NCBI RefSeq assembly: GCF_000373925.1
Contig: NZ_KB892707.1
Coordinates: 248,001-312,000 of the forward strand
Reading direction: 5' to 3'
Source: Actinopolymorpha alba DSM 45243
Lineage (GTDB): Bacteria > Actinomycetota > Actinomycetes > Propionibacteriales > Actinopolymorphaceae
DNA: 64,000 nucleotides
Part shown: one piece after another, positions 49,536 to 57,976 of the stretch
How the letters are laid out: each line of letters opens with the position of its first letter
How positions within the stretch are numbered: position 1 is the stretch's first letter
Notes under the pieces: model-generated
What the model was told of the DNA's origin: nothing
The model's database searches: none
What the model saw: the letters and a program-made list of their open reading frames with translations, nothing else
Made by a program: the position numbers and the translations under genes

Positions 49536-49835
49536 ATGACTCTTTCCGGTGTGCGGGTCGAGGTGCTGGTCCCGGCCGTGCTGCGTACTGACTGTGGGGG
49601 AGCGGCTCGGCTTTCTTTCGTCCTCTCCTCGCCCGCCACCCTCGGTGATCTGCTGGCGGAGGTCGCCGGCGCCCATCCCCGCCTCGAACGCCGGGTACGC
49701 GACGAGCAGGGTGCGATCCGTCGCTACGTCAACGTCTACGTCAACGGCGAGGAGGCTCGCTCCCGCGCTGGTGTCGCGACCCCGCTGCACGACGGCACAC
49801 AGGTGCAAATCGTCCCCTCGGTGGCTGGCGGCTGA
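49536..49835 (+). CDS. MoaD/ThiS-like ubiquitin-fold protein
   Basis: A 99-residue beta-grasp protein: VEVLVPAVLRTDCG, ATLGDLLAEVAGAHPRLERR, RYVNVYVNGEEAR and DGTQVQIVPSVAGG. The C-terminal Gly-Gly is the mark of sulfur carriers (MoaD, ThiS) and prokaryotic ubiquitin-like modifiers, whose end is adenylated by an E1-like enzyme. Neither an E1-like gene nor molybdopterin or thiamine genes are in the window, so the carrier's client is open. It starts three bases after the BNR gene stop. Confidence 0.88.
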   Translation: MTLSGVRVEVLVPAVLRTDCGGAARLSFVLSSPATLGDLLAEVAGAHPRLERRVRDEQGAIRRYVNVYVNGEEARSRAGVATPLHDGTQVQIVPSVAGG

Positions 49836-49848
49836 CCCTCACCGACCC

Positions 49849-50526
49849 TCAGGTCAGCACGTCCGCCGCGACCCTGAGGTCGGCGACGAGTCCGGCGTAC
49901 ACCTCGTCCTGGTTCTCGGCACGCAGCACCGCGGACGGGTGGATGGTGGCCACCACGACCGGCGCCGGCCGGTGTTCGGAGCGCTTCCCCGCGTGCTCGG
50001 AACGCTCGCCCAGGTTGGGGCGCGGCAGCGGGATGCCGCGCTGTTCGGTGACCTTGAACGCCGGCCCGAAGATCGCCTTCGCCGCGGTCGCGCCCAGGCA
50101 GATCAGGAGTTCGGGCTCGAGGAGGGCAAGCTCCGCCTCGAGCCAGGGACGGCACGCCAGGATCTCGGCGCGGTTGGGTGTCTTGTGCAGGCGCCGCTTG
50201 CCGCGTTCGGGCCGGGTGAACTTGAAGTGCTTGACGGCGTTCGTTACATAGGCGCGGGACCGGTCGATTCCGGCATCCACCAGGGCCTGGTCGAGCACCC
50301 TGCCCGCTGGTCCGACGAACGGCTGGCCGCGTCGATCCTCCTGGTCGCCCGGCTGCTCACCGAGCAGGACCACCCGGGCGTCGGGATCCCCGTCACCGAA
50401 GACGGTCTGGGTCGCCGACAGATAGAGGTCACAACCTTCGCATGACCTGGCCGCATCCTTCAGCCCGGCCAGGTCGGCATCCTCCGGGACGAACTCCGCG
50501 GCGGTGCGCGCCGGTATACGAGCCAT
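49849..50526 (-). CDS. udgX: Uracil-DNA-binding glycosylase UdgX
   Basis: A 225-residue family 4-like uracil-DNA glycosylase of the UdgX type. Four Fe-S cysteines are expected; CEGCDLY supplies the first two, ILACRPWLEAE the third, and no clear fourth is seen by eye. GEQPGDQEDRRGQPFVGPAG is the active-site motif, and the family-specific loop reads GKRRLHKTPNR, whose His forms the covalent uracil-site link in UdgX (the best-known protein has KRRIH). VVATIHPSAVLR is the last motif. ATG 50526 gives the usual length. It works alone in repair or uracil sensing. Confidence 0.92.
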   Translation of the reverse strand: MARIPARTAAEFVPEDADLAGLKDAARSCEGCDLYLSATQTVFGDGDPDARVVLLGEQPGDQEDRRGQPFVGPAGRVLDQALVDAGIDRSRAYVTNAVKHFKFTRPERGKRRLHKTPNRAEILACRPWLEAELALLEPELLICLGATAAKAIFGPAFKVTEQRGIPLPRPNLGERSEHAGKRSEHRPAPVVVATIHPSAVLRAENQDEVYAGLVADLRVAADVLT

Positions 50527-50730
50527 CACCTGCGCACCTACCCCGTCGTTCGCGTGCCAATCGATCCCGCGACGCTCCCGCGCGCCAGCGAAACCGCGTC
50601 GAACGGCCGCCCGCATCGAACCTGACGGCCGATGCGGGACAGCGCCGAAGCGGATCGGGGCTACGTCGGAGCGCGTGGATACGCTGGCGGCGGTCGGCGT
50701 GATCGGGAGCAGGTGTCAACGGAGGCTTGC

Positions 50731-51714
50731 ATGAGCGGATTCCACCAACCACGGGCGGCGCGCCGGATGACCGCGGCCGCGACAGCGTTCCTCGCGGCGT
50801 TGGAGCCGCACCAACGCACGGCCGCGACCGCACCGTTCGACACCGCCGACCACCGCGAGTGGACCTACCTCCCCGGGTCGCGACCGGGCCTGGCGCTGCT
50901 GGACATGGACCAACACCAGCGCGAGCGCGCGATGGAGTTGCTGGACACCGGCCTGAGTGAGCGGTCCGCGGCCGAGGCCCGCGCGATCATGGAGCTGGAG
51001 ACGATCCTTCGCGAGCTCGAACGCGCGGCCGGCCGGTCCGGCTGGGAGCGGCGCCACCGAGATCATTTCTGGTTCCGCATCCTGGGCGATCCAGCTGGCA
51101 CCGCGCCGTGGGCCTGGCGGGTCAACGGCCATCACCTGGCTGTCCACCTGACGGTGGTCGGTGACGCGGTGGCCGCGACCCCGCAGTTCTTCGGCGCCAA
51201 CCCCGCGGTCGTGCCGAGCGGACCCCATGCCGGACACCGCACCAACCCCGCCTACGAAGACCTCGCCCGCGACCTGCTCGCGGCCCTGACCCCCGACCAG
51301 CGGCCGATCGTGATCAGCGATCCGGTGGCATCTGACGACATCCTCACCCGGCACGACCCGGTCGCGGACGTGGGACGCGTGCCCCGCGGGCTGGCGTACG
51401 CCGACATGACCGAGCCGCAGCGGGAGTTGCTGAAGAGACTGGTGCGCCGCTACCTCGACCGGGTGACACCCGACGTGGCGCAGGCAGCCTGGCTCGAGGC
51501 CGTGGACGCCGGGCTCGAGCGGGTGACGTTCAGCTGGGCCGGCTCGGACGAACGCGGTCGCGGCCACTACTACGCGGTGGTGGGCCCGACGTTCCTACTG
51601 GAATACGACAACGTCCAAAACAACGCCAACCACGTCCACACCGTGTGGCGGGACCTCCGCCACGACTGGGGTGAAGACCTGCTCGCCGCCCACTACGCCG
51701 CGCACCATTCCTGA
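50731..51714 (+). CDS. DUF3500 domain protein
   Basis: A 327-residue soluble protein of the DUF3500 family: TAAATAFLAALEPHQR, then DHREWTYLPG, HFWFRILGDP, WAWRVNGHHLAVHLTV, PQFFGANPA and FLLEYDNVQNNANHVHTVWRD. The many conserved His, Asp and Asn residues hint at a metal or ligand site, but the family function is not known to me. ATG 50731 has GGAGG five bases upstream. It converges on the truncated hydrolase gene. Confidence 0.85.
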   Translation: MSGFHQPRAARRMTAAATAFLAALEPHQRTAATAPFDTADHREWTYLPGSRPGLALLDMDQHQRERAMELLDTGLSERSAAEARAIMELETILRELERAAGRSGWERRHRDHFWFRILGDPAGTAPWAWRVNGHHLAVHLTVVGDAVAATPQFFGANPAVVPSGPHAGHRTNPAYEDLARDLLAALTPDQRPIVISDPVASDDILTRHDPVADVGRVPRGLAYADMTEPQRELLKRLVRRYLDRVTPDVAQAAWLEAVDAGLERVTFSWAGSDERGRGHYYAVVGPTFLLEYDNVQNNANHVHTVWRDLRHDWGEDLLAAHYAAHHS

Positions 51715-51767
51715 TCGTTGGGCGGTGCTGGGTCCGTCCGGTGGATCGGTCGTTGATCAGCAGTTGA

Positions 51768-52466
51768 TCAACTCCGCTCGAGCCCGGCAAGGAATCCCGC
51801 GACCGCGCGGGCGAACTCCTCCGGATCGTCGTCGTGCACGAAATGCCCGCACCCCGGGAACTCCCGCAGCTCGGTGAGCGGGCGCTGGGCGGCCATCTCG
51901 CGTGCCAGCTCCGTGGTGAGGACGGCGCTGTCCTGCCCGTGCAGAAGCAGAGCCGGGCAGGTGGACGCCAGCCAGTCGCTCCACCAGTCGCCGAGCAGGG
52001 CGTACTGCGAGGCCATCATGGCGTCGTAGTCGCACAGCAGCCCCCAGCCGTCGTCGTACTCCACGGCGCTGTCAAGGAAGTAGCTGGCGTCGGGGATGCC
52101 GTGGGCTTCGATCGCGGCCCTCAGGCCGTCGATGGTGGTGGTCCGTCGTGGCCAGCCGCGCACGTCCAGCACAGGCTCCCGTACAACCGCGCCGGCCTCC
52201 TCGATGACCAGCGCGCGCACCAGGTCTGGATGGCGAGCCGCGAGCTGGTAGGCGTTGACGCCGCCCATCGAGTGGCCGAGGACGATCAACGGACCAAGGT
52301 CCAGGGTCTGGATGAACGCCGCCGCGTCCTCCACGTAGGCGGACCGGCTGTGGTCGTTGCCGCGCTCACTTCGCCCATGGCTGCGTTGGTCGAGCACGAT
52401 CACCCGATATCCAGGAGCGAGCGAGGTGGCCAGGGCACTGAACGTCCTGGGGGCACTCGCCGGATC
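51768..52466 (-). pseudogene. Alpha/beta hydrolase lacking its N-terminus
   Basis: The frame encodes the last ~230 residues of an alpha/beta hydrolase: VIVLDQRSHGRSERG, the nucleophile elbow VLGHSMGG, LLLHGQDSAVL (acid) and GCGHFVHDD (His). The first strands and the HG oxyanion motif are missing: in frame upstream only about 20 more family-like residues (RTFSALATSLAPGYR) precede a TAG at about 52467. The best internal start, GTG 52403, would skip beta strands the fold needs. It is therefore a 5'-truncated gene, cut close to the ABC-F gene start. Confidence 0.7.
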
Positions 52467-52566
52467 CTATGGGTTGAGTGAACGCACCCGCGCGCTGCAA
52501 GGTCCTCTCGGCGCGGCCTCTAATTCGGTCGCGATCGGGTCGGGGACCTGGCCACACTGAGGCAGC

Positions 52567-54207
52567 ATGGGCCACGTCGATGTCGCGGATGTCCGCTATC
52601 AGCTGCCCGACGGCCGAGCGCTGCTGAGCGAGGTCAGCTTCCGAGTAGGTGACGGCGCGAAGGTCGCCCTGGTCGGTGCGAACGGTTGTGGCAAGACGAC
52701 CTTGCTCCGGATCATCGCCGGCGATCTACGCCCGGGCGCGGGCTCGGTGAGCCGCAGCGGCGGACTCGGCGTGATGCGGCAGTTCGTCGGGACCGGCCGG
52801 GGTACCCCAACGGTCCGGGATCTGTTGCTGTCGGTGGCGCCCACTCGCGTGCGCGCCGCGGCCGAGCGGCTCGACCTGGCCGAGCTCGCGCTGATGCATC
52901 GTGAGGACGAAGCCACCCAGCTCGAGTACGCCGCCGCTCTCGCCGAGTGGTCGGACGCCGGGGGATACGACTCCGAGGTGGTCTGGGACATCTGCTGTAC
53001 GGAGGCGTTCGGGCGTTCTTACGACGGGGCGAAGTGGCGGGACGTCGGGACACTGTCAGGCGGTGAGCAGAAGCGACTTGTCCTCGAAGCCCTGCTCCGA
53101 GGGCCCGATCAGGTGCTCATTCTCGACGAGCCCGACAACTACCTCGACGTACCCGGCAAGCGCTGGCTGGAGGACCGGCTCCAGGAGAGTCGCAAGACGG
53201 TGCTCTACGTGTCCCACGACCGTGAGTTGCTGGCCCGGACCGCCGAACGCATCGTGACCCTGGAGGCCGGATCGGCGTGGGTGCACGGGGACGGGTTTGG
53301 TTCCTATCACCAGGCTCGGCTGGACCGGCATGCCCGCTTCGAGGAACTCCGCCGCCGCTGGGACGAGGACCGCGCGAAACTGCAAGCTCTGGTTGACACC
53401 CTGCGGCTGGCGAAGTCGCCGAAGACGCAGGCGGCGGTGAGCCGGCTGCGGAGGTTCGACGAGGCCGGTCCACCGCCCGAACCCCCGCGCCAGCAGAAGA
53501 TCCGGATGCGCCTCGCCGGTGGGCGTACCGGCGTTCGTGCGTTGACGTGCACCGGGCTGGCGCTGAGCGGCCTCACCAGGGCGTTCGACCTGGAGGTGTT
53601 CTACGGCGAACGGCTCGCCGTGCTCGGCGCCAACGGCACCGGCAAGTCGCACTTCCTCCGCCTGCTCGCCGGTTGGCCCGATCTGGACAAGGTGGCTCAC
53701 GAGGGCACCTGGAAGCTCGGCGCGCGGGTGGTGCCCGGCCACTTCTCGCAGACCCACGAGCGGCCAGACCTCGAAGGGCGGACCCTGCTCGAGATCCTCT
53801 GGGAGGACTGCGCCCTCCAGATCGACGCGGCGGCCTCGACGCTCCACCGTTACGAACTCACTGCCGCCCGCGAGCAGAAATTCGAAACGCTGTCCGGAGG
53901 CCAGCAGGCGAGGTTCCAGATCCTGCTCCTGGAAGTCGGGCGTCCGGGGCACCGGGTGCCGCCCGGGGTCCGGGCCGCGGCCGCCGGCGATGGCCGGCTC
54001 GCCGCCACGATGCTGATCCTCGACGAGCCGACCGACAACCTCGACGTGGCATCAGCCGAGGCCCTCGAGGCAGGCCTGGGAGACTTCGACGGCACCGTCG
54101 TCGCGGTCACCCATGATCGGTGGTTCGCCCGGTCGTTCGACAGGTTCGTGGTCTTCTCATCCGACGGCACGGTCCGCGAGACTCCTGAACCCGTGTGGGA
54201 CTGCTGA
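52567..54207 (+). CDS. ABC-F family ATPase (ribosome-associated type)
   Basis: A 546-residue protein with two ABC ATPase domains and no membrane segment. Walker A sites GANGCGKTT and GANGTGKSH, signatures LSGGEQ and LSGGQQ, and Walker B LILDEPDNYLD and LILDEPTDNLD are all intact. The interdomain linker (RRRWDEDRAKLQALVDTLR) is charged and helical. ABC-F proteins act at the ribosome exit site in translation control or antibiotic protection. The second domain has a loop of about 20 residues (RPGHRVPPGVRAAAAGDGR) before Walker B. ATG 52567 follows GAGG. Whether it protects against a drug cannot be told. Confidence 0.9.
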   Translation: MGHVDVADVRYQLPDGRALLSEVSFRVGDGAKVALVGANGCGKTTLLRIIAGDLRPGAGSVSRSGGLGVMRQFVGTGRGTPTVRDLLLSVAPTRVRAAAERLDLAELALMHREDEATQLEYAAALAEWSDAGGYDSEVVWDICCTEAFGRSYDGAKWRDVGTLSGGEQKRLVLEALLRGPDQVLILDEPDNYLDVPGKRWLEDRLQESRKTVLYVSHDRELLARTAERIVTLEAGSAWVHGDGFGSYHQARLDRHARFEELRRRWDEDRAKLQALVDTLRLAKSPKTQAAVSRLRRFDEAGPPPEPPRQQKIRMRLAGGRTGVRALTCTGLALSGLTRAFDLEVFYGERLAVLGANGTGKSHFLRLLAGWPDLDKVAHEGTWKLGARVVPGHFSQTHERPDLEGRTLLEILWEDCALQIDAAASTLHRYELTAAREQKFETLSGGQQARFQILLLEVGRPGHRVPPGVRAAAAGDGRLAATMLILDEPTDNLDVASAEALEAGLGDFDGTVVAVTHDRWFARSFDRFVVFSSDGTVRETPEPVWDC

Positions 54208-54301
54208 TGCACGCGAGCCCTTCTGCACCGCGATAACCTGCACGAGACGGAACGAACACCGTCCGCAGACACATGGCTGCGGGGCAGAGGGGTAGGACGC
54301 A

Positions 54302-54739
54302 GTGGCAGACAGCACAAGCTCCAGCGTCACGATCGCGGCAGAACCGGCAAAGATCATGTCCGTCATCGCCGATTTCGAGTCCTATCCGACGTGGGCGGCG
54401 GCGGTGAAGGAGGTGGAGGTCCTCTCCTCACACGAAGACGGCCGTGCCGATCACGTGCATTTCGTCCTGAACGCGGGAGCGATCAAGGACGACTACACCT
54501 TGTCCTACACGTGGGATGTCAATCGCGAGGTGCGCTGGACGCTGGTGGAGGCCAAGGTCGTCAAGTCGTTGGATGGCGCCTACACGTTGCGTGACAAAGG
54601 CCGCGGCAATACCGAGGTCACCTACCGGTTGGCGGTGGACGTCACTTTTCCGATGATCGGCTTGATCAAACGTAAGGCCGAAAAGGTCATCATCGACACG
54701 GCATTGAAGGAACTCAAGAAGAAGATCGAGCAGGGCTGA
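54302..54739 (+). CDS. SRPBCC (START-like) lipid-binding family protein
   Basis: A 145-residue SRPBCC protein: SVTIAAEPAKIMSVIADFESYPTW at the start, SYTWDVNREVRWTLVEA in the middle, and a C-terminal helix (KAEKVIIDTALKELKKKIE). It belongs to the actinobacterial polyketide-cyclase/Rv2185c-like group, which lies near pimB in mycobacteria too. A hydrophobic cavity for a lipid or polyketide is expected; the ligand is unknown. GTG 54302 follows GGGGTAGGA. Confidence 0.85.
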   Translation: MADSTSSSVTIAAEPAKIMSVIADFESYPTWAAAVKEVEVLSSHEDGRADHVHFVLNAGAIKDDYTLSYTWDVNREVRWTLVEAKVVKSLDGAYTLRDKGRGNTEVTYRLAVDVTFPMIGLIKRKAEKVIIDTALKELKKKIEQG

Positions 54740-55036
54740 CCCCAAGCCCTGAGCCCCACGCCCGCGGGCGGCCGTGACACGGCCCGACCCGAGGCTGGCG
54801 ACCTGGTGGCCGGCGCCCGGTACCCTCTCCCGGAGTTCGGCGTACGAGGTCGAGCACTGACCGGATCGTGGGCAGCACCTCATCGTGGGGGTCTGGTCAG
54901 CGTCCGGTCGGCTCGTCGTACGGTTTTCCGTCATGGCATGGGCCGGCAGGGCATGGCAACCCTGGTCTGCTGGCCTCATCGGGCCGCATGGGCGCGGGCC
55001 GTATCGGGCATCGGAATGTGAGAGGGGCAGGTCGGC

Positions 55037-56074
55037 GTGAGTGACATGCGCAGGGCCGCTCAAGAAGGATCGCCAGCCGGCACGAGTGTGGAACGCGAGG
55101 CCGCGACCCGACCGCCGGGAGATCCGCCGCCCCGGTTGACGATCGGCGTCGACGTGGGCGGCACCAAGACCGCTGCCGGCGTGGTCGACGAGCACGGCGC
55201 GATCATCCGGGACGCGCGTCGCGAGACGCCCGCGACCAGCCCAAGCGAGATCATCGCCGCGATCGGTGACCTCGTCGAGGAGCTACGCGGCGACCACGAG
55301 GTGGAGGCGATCGGGGTCGGTGCGGCCGGTTTCGTCGACGCCAAGCGTTCGACCGTTCTTTTCGCGCCCAACCTCGCCTGGCGGGAGGAGCCGTTGCGGG
55401 CGGAGATCGAGAAGCTGACCGGCCTGTCGACGGTGGTGGAGAACGACGCGAACGCCGCCGCCTGGGCTGAGTTCCAGTTCGGCGCGGCTCACGACGTCGA
55501 CGACATGATTCTCCTCACGGTCGGCACCGGCCTGGGCGGCGGCCTCGTCCTGGCGGGCGAGCTCTACCGCGGGGCGTTCGGGGTGGGCGGGGAGGTGGGA
55601 CACCTCCGCGCCGTTCCCAACGGGCACCTGTGCGGGTGCGGCAACAAGGGGTGCTGGGAGCAGTACGCCAGTGGCAGCGCTCTGGTGCGGGAGGCCCGTG
55701 AGTTCGCCCGGTCGAGCCCTCCGCAGGCGAGCTGCCTCCTCGAACTCGCGGGTGGTCGGGCCGACCGCATCGAAGGGCCGATGGTCACCAAGGCGGCCGC
55801 GGACGGCGATGGGCCCTCCCGCGAACTCCTGGAAGACCTCGGTCGTTGGCTGGGCGAGGGCATCGCGACCCTGGCGGCCGTCCTCGACCCGGCAGTGGTC
55901 GTCGTCGGCGGCGGGGTCTCCGAGGCCGGCGACCTGCTACTCGACCCCGCCCGCAAGGCGTTCGCGCGCCAGCTCACCGCGCGCGGGCACCGTCCGGTCC
56001 TGGAGATCCGGCGCGCGATGCTCGGCAACGAGGCCGGCATCATCGGGGCAGCTGACCTCGCCCGGCGGCGCTGA
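55037..56074 (+). CDS. ROK family sugar kinase (glucokinase type), first of a tandem pair
   Basis: A 345-residue ROK kinase. After a polar 33-residue leader come TIGVDVGGTKTAAGVVD (ATP phosphate), GVGAAGFVD, VENDANAAAWAE (catalytic Asp), TVGTGLGGGLV, GEVGHLRAV and the zinc motif CGCGNKGCWEQYASG. These fit actinobacterial glucokinases. The leader is absent from the second copy. GTG 55037 is used. Its TGA shares one base with the ATG of the next gene (TGATG). Confidence 0.9.
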   Translation: MSDMRRAAQEGSPAGTSVEREAATRPPGDPPPRLTIGVDVGGTKTAAGVVDEHGAIIRDARRETPATSPSEIIAAIGDLVEELRGDHEVEAIGVGAAGFVDAKRSTVLFAPNLAWREEPLRAEIEKLTGLSTVVENDANAAAWAEFQFGAAHDVDDMILLTVGTGLGGGLVLAGELYRGAFGVGGEVGHLRAVPNGHLCGCGNKGCWEQYASGSALVREAREFARSSPPQASCLLELAGGRADRIEGPMVTKAAADGDGPSRELLEDLGRWLGEGIATLAAVLDPAVVVVGGGVSEAGDLLLDPARKAFARQLTARGHRPVLEIRRAMLGNEAGIIGAADLARRR

Positions 56075-57111
56075 TGGCGTTCATCCAGGCACTCACCATC
56101 GGCGTCGACATCGGCGGCACGAAGGTCGCGGCGGGCGTCGTCGATCCGGAGGGCAACGTCCTCGAACGCCTCCGCCGGGACACCCCCTCGACCAGTCCGC
56201 AGGCGACCGAGGACACCATCGCCGATGTCGTCGCGGAGCTGCGCAGCCGTTACGAAGTGACCGCGGTCGGTATCGGCGCTGCCGGCTGGATCGACGTCAC
56301 GGGCACGTCTGTGTTGTTCTCGCCCCACCTGGCCTGGCGGCACGAGCCGCTGCGAGACGCCGTACGCCGGCGGATCCGGCTGCCGGTGATCATCGAGAAC
56401 GACGCCAACGCCGCCGCCTGGGCCGAGTGGCGCTTCGGCGCGGGGCAGGGCGAGAGCCACCTGGTATGCGTGACGCTTGGCACCGGCATCGGTGGAGCCG
56501 TCATCACCGACGGGGTGATGCTGCGCGGTAAGTACGGCGTGGCCGGGGAGTTCGGGCACATGACCGTCGTACCCGGTGGTCACCGCTGCGAGTGCGGCAA
56601 CCGCGGCTGCTGGGAGCAGTACGCCAGCGGCAACTCGCTGGTCCGCGAGGCGCGCGAGCTGGCCGCGTCCGGCTCGCCGGTCACCCAGAACCTCCTCGAC
56701 CGGGTGGGCGGCGATCCCGGGCGGATCACCGGGCCGGCCGTCACCGAGGCCGCCAAGGACGGCGACCCGGTGGCGGTTGAGCTGCTCGAGGAGGTCGGCC
56801 GATGGCTCGGCGTGGGGCTCGCCAACATCGCAGCGGCGTTCGACCCGGGCACCTTCGTGGTGGGCGGGGGAGTGTCGGAGGCTGGTGAGCTGTTCCTCGG
56901 CCCGGCCCGGGACACCTTCCGGCGTACGCTCACCGGGCGGGGATTCCGGCCTGAGGCGCAGATCCTCCGCGCGGCCCTCGGCAACGAGGCGGGCCTGGTC
57001 GGTGCGGCTGACCTCGCGCGGGAGAACATCCGGCTCTTCCGTCGTCGCCGCCGTCGCCGGCCAGCCGGCGAGCGGCTCCGCGCCCGCGTCGACCGGCTCT
57101 CCGACCTGTAG
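56074..57111 (+). CDS. ROK family glucokinase, second of a tandem pair
   Basis: A 345-residue ROK glucokinase highly similar to the preceding protein: TIGVDIGGTKVAAGVVD, GIGAAGWIDV, IENDANAAAWAE, TLGTGIGGAVI, GEFGHMTVVPGGHRCECGN and GCWEQYASGN. It lacks the other's N-terminal leader and has a basic C-terminal extension (RRRRRRPAGERLRARVDRL). The GEFGHMTV form is the standard glucokinase one, so this copy is the likelier housekeeping enzyme. The TGATG junction couples the two. Confidence 0.92.
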   Translation: MAFIQALTIGVDIGGTKVAAGVVDPEGNVLERLRRDTPSTSPQATEDTIADVVAELRSRYEVTAVGIGAAGWIDVTGTSVLFSPHLAWRHEPLRDAVRRRIRLPVIIENDANAAAWAEWRFGAGQGESHLVCVTLGTGIGGAVITDGVMLRGKYGVAGEFGHMTVVPGGHRCECGNRGCWEQYASGNSLVREARELAASGSPVTQNLLDRVGGDPGRITGPAVTEAAKDGDPVAVELLEEVGRWLGVGLANIAAAFDPGTFVVGGGVSEAGELFLGPARDTFRRTLTGRGFRPEAQILRAALGNEAGLVGAADLARENIRLFRRRRRRRPAGERLRARVDRLSDL

Positions 57112-57173
57112 CGGGCGCCCGCTCCGAGCCGCTCCCGCGCTTGGTTGGGCCGGCGCCGCACTGGTTGACCTGA

Positions 57174-57225
57174 CAAGGAGTGGAGACTTTCCCGTGTTGG
57201 AGCACGGAAAAGTCTCCACTCCTTG
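57174..57225. repeat. Hairpin with 23-bp arms upstream of the AbiEi/DUF559 remnant
   Basis: The arm at 57174-57196 (CAAGGAGTGGAGACTTT then CCCGTG) pairs with 57203-57225 with one mismatch around the loop TTGGAG. The same loop and nearly the same stem recur at 57874-57915. It lies 63 bp past the second ROK gene and may also terminate it. Confidence 0.88.
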
Positions 57226-57332
57226 ACGTCCCAGCCGCCGAGTTCAACCGTCGGGTCACCGAGTTGTCCACAGCGGGCGAAGGTGCTGAGTTATCCACCG
57301 GCCGCATCAGCGAGGGCTACCTGCGCGTGCGC

Positions 57333-57843
57333 ATGCCTCATGGTGAAGGGATGCGTGAGGAACTCCCGGGATCGCTTCGACACGACCTTGTCAGACAGGC
57401 TGGAGCGGTGTCGCGCCACCAGGTCGTGACGTCCGGCCTGTCCGACGAATTCCTCGAAGCGCAGCTGCGCGCGGGCCGTTGGCAGCGCGTCCATCGTGGC
57501 ATCTACGTCGCTCACAGAGGACCACTCAGTCGGAAAACCGCTGTCTGGGCCGCCATCCTGTACGCCGGGCCCGGTGCGGCCGCCAGCCATCACACGGCAG
57601 CGGAGCTGTGGGGTATCGCGCCGGAGCTCGACGTCACGATCCATGTCGCCGTTCCGTCCAATCGTCGGCCACCGGGACAACGCCTCCACCGTCAGGGGAT
57701 TCGACACTCTGCGGTGCGGCTGGAACGACGTCGTACGCAATACCTGCGACGTTGCGGCTGAGGTGGCGACGATCCTTCGGCGCAACGGCTGGCGAGCAAC
57801 ACCTTGGGTGTGCCGGCCCGGCTGCGTGGCAGGCAAGGCCTGA
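57333..57843 (+). pseudogene. Decayed AbiEi-like/DUF559 gene
   Basis: One frame (57333-57761) encodes the AbiEi-type winged-helix start of such proteins: AVSRHQVVTSGLSDEFLEAQLRAG, RWQRVHRGIYVAHRGPLS, and GAAASHHTAAELWGI. The family-like ending (TLRCGWNDVVRNTCDVAAEV then ATILRRNGW and CRPGC) is in another frame, finishing near 57843. The nuclease core in between, about 100 residues in complete relatives, is missing. So an internal deletion and frame change have destroyed the gene. Complete proteins pair an antitoxin-like DNA-binding domain with a Vsr-like nuclease fold. Confidence 0.72.
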
Positions 57844-57873
57844 GCCCCGCGTACCACCCGTGAGGTCGTAGAC

Positions 57874-57915
57874 AGTGGAGATTTTCCCGTGTTGGAGCAC
57901 GGAAAGATCTCCACT
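57874..57915. repeat. Second hairpin with TTGGAG loop, downstream of the remnant
   Basis: Arms at 57874-57891 (AGTGGAGATTTTCCCGTG) and 57898-57915 pair with two mismatches around the same TTGGAG loop as the hairpin at 57174. The sequence continues CCTTG in both. The two copies bracket the decayed gene in the same orientation. The remaining sequence from 57112 to 57976 shows nothing else. Confidence 0.85.
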
Positions 57916-57976
57916 CCTTGCCCGAAAGTCCCGCTCCGACGCCGCACCTCAGCGGCAGAGCCCGATCAGCGTCCGA

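Noticed and set aside
55564-57219. A 551-codon open frame on the minus strand
   Set aside because: It is antisense to the tandem ROK kinases, which have full catalytic motifs. No domain can be seen in the antisense product.
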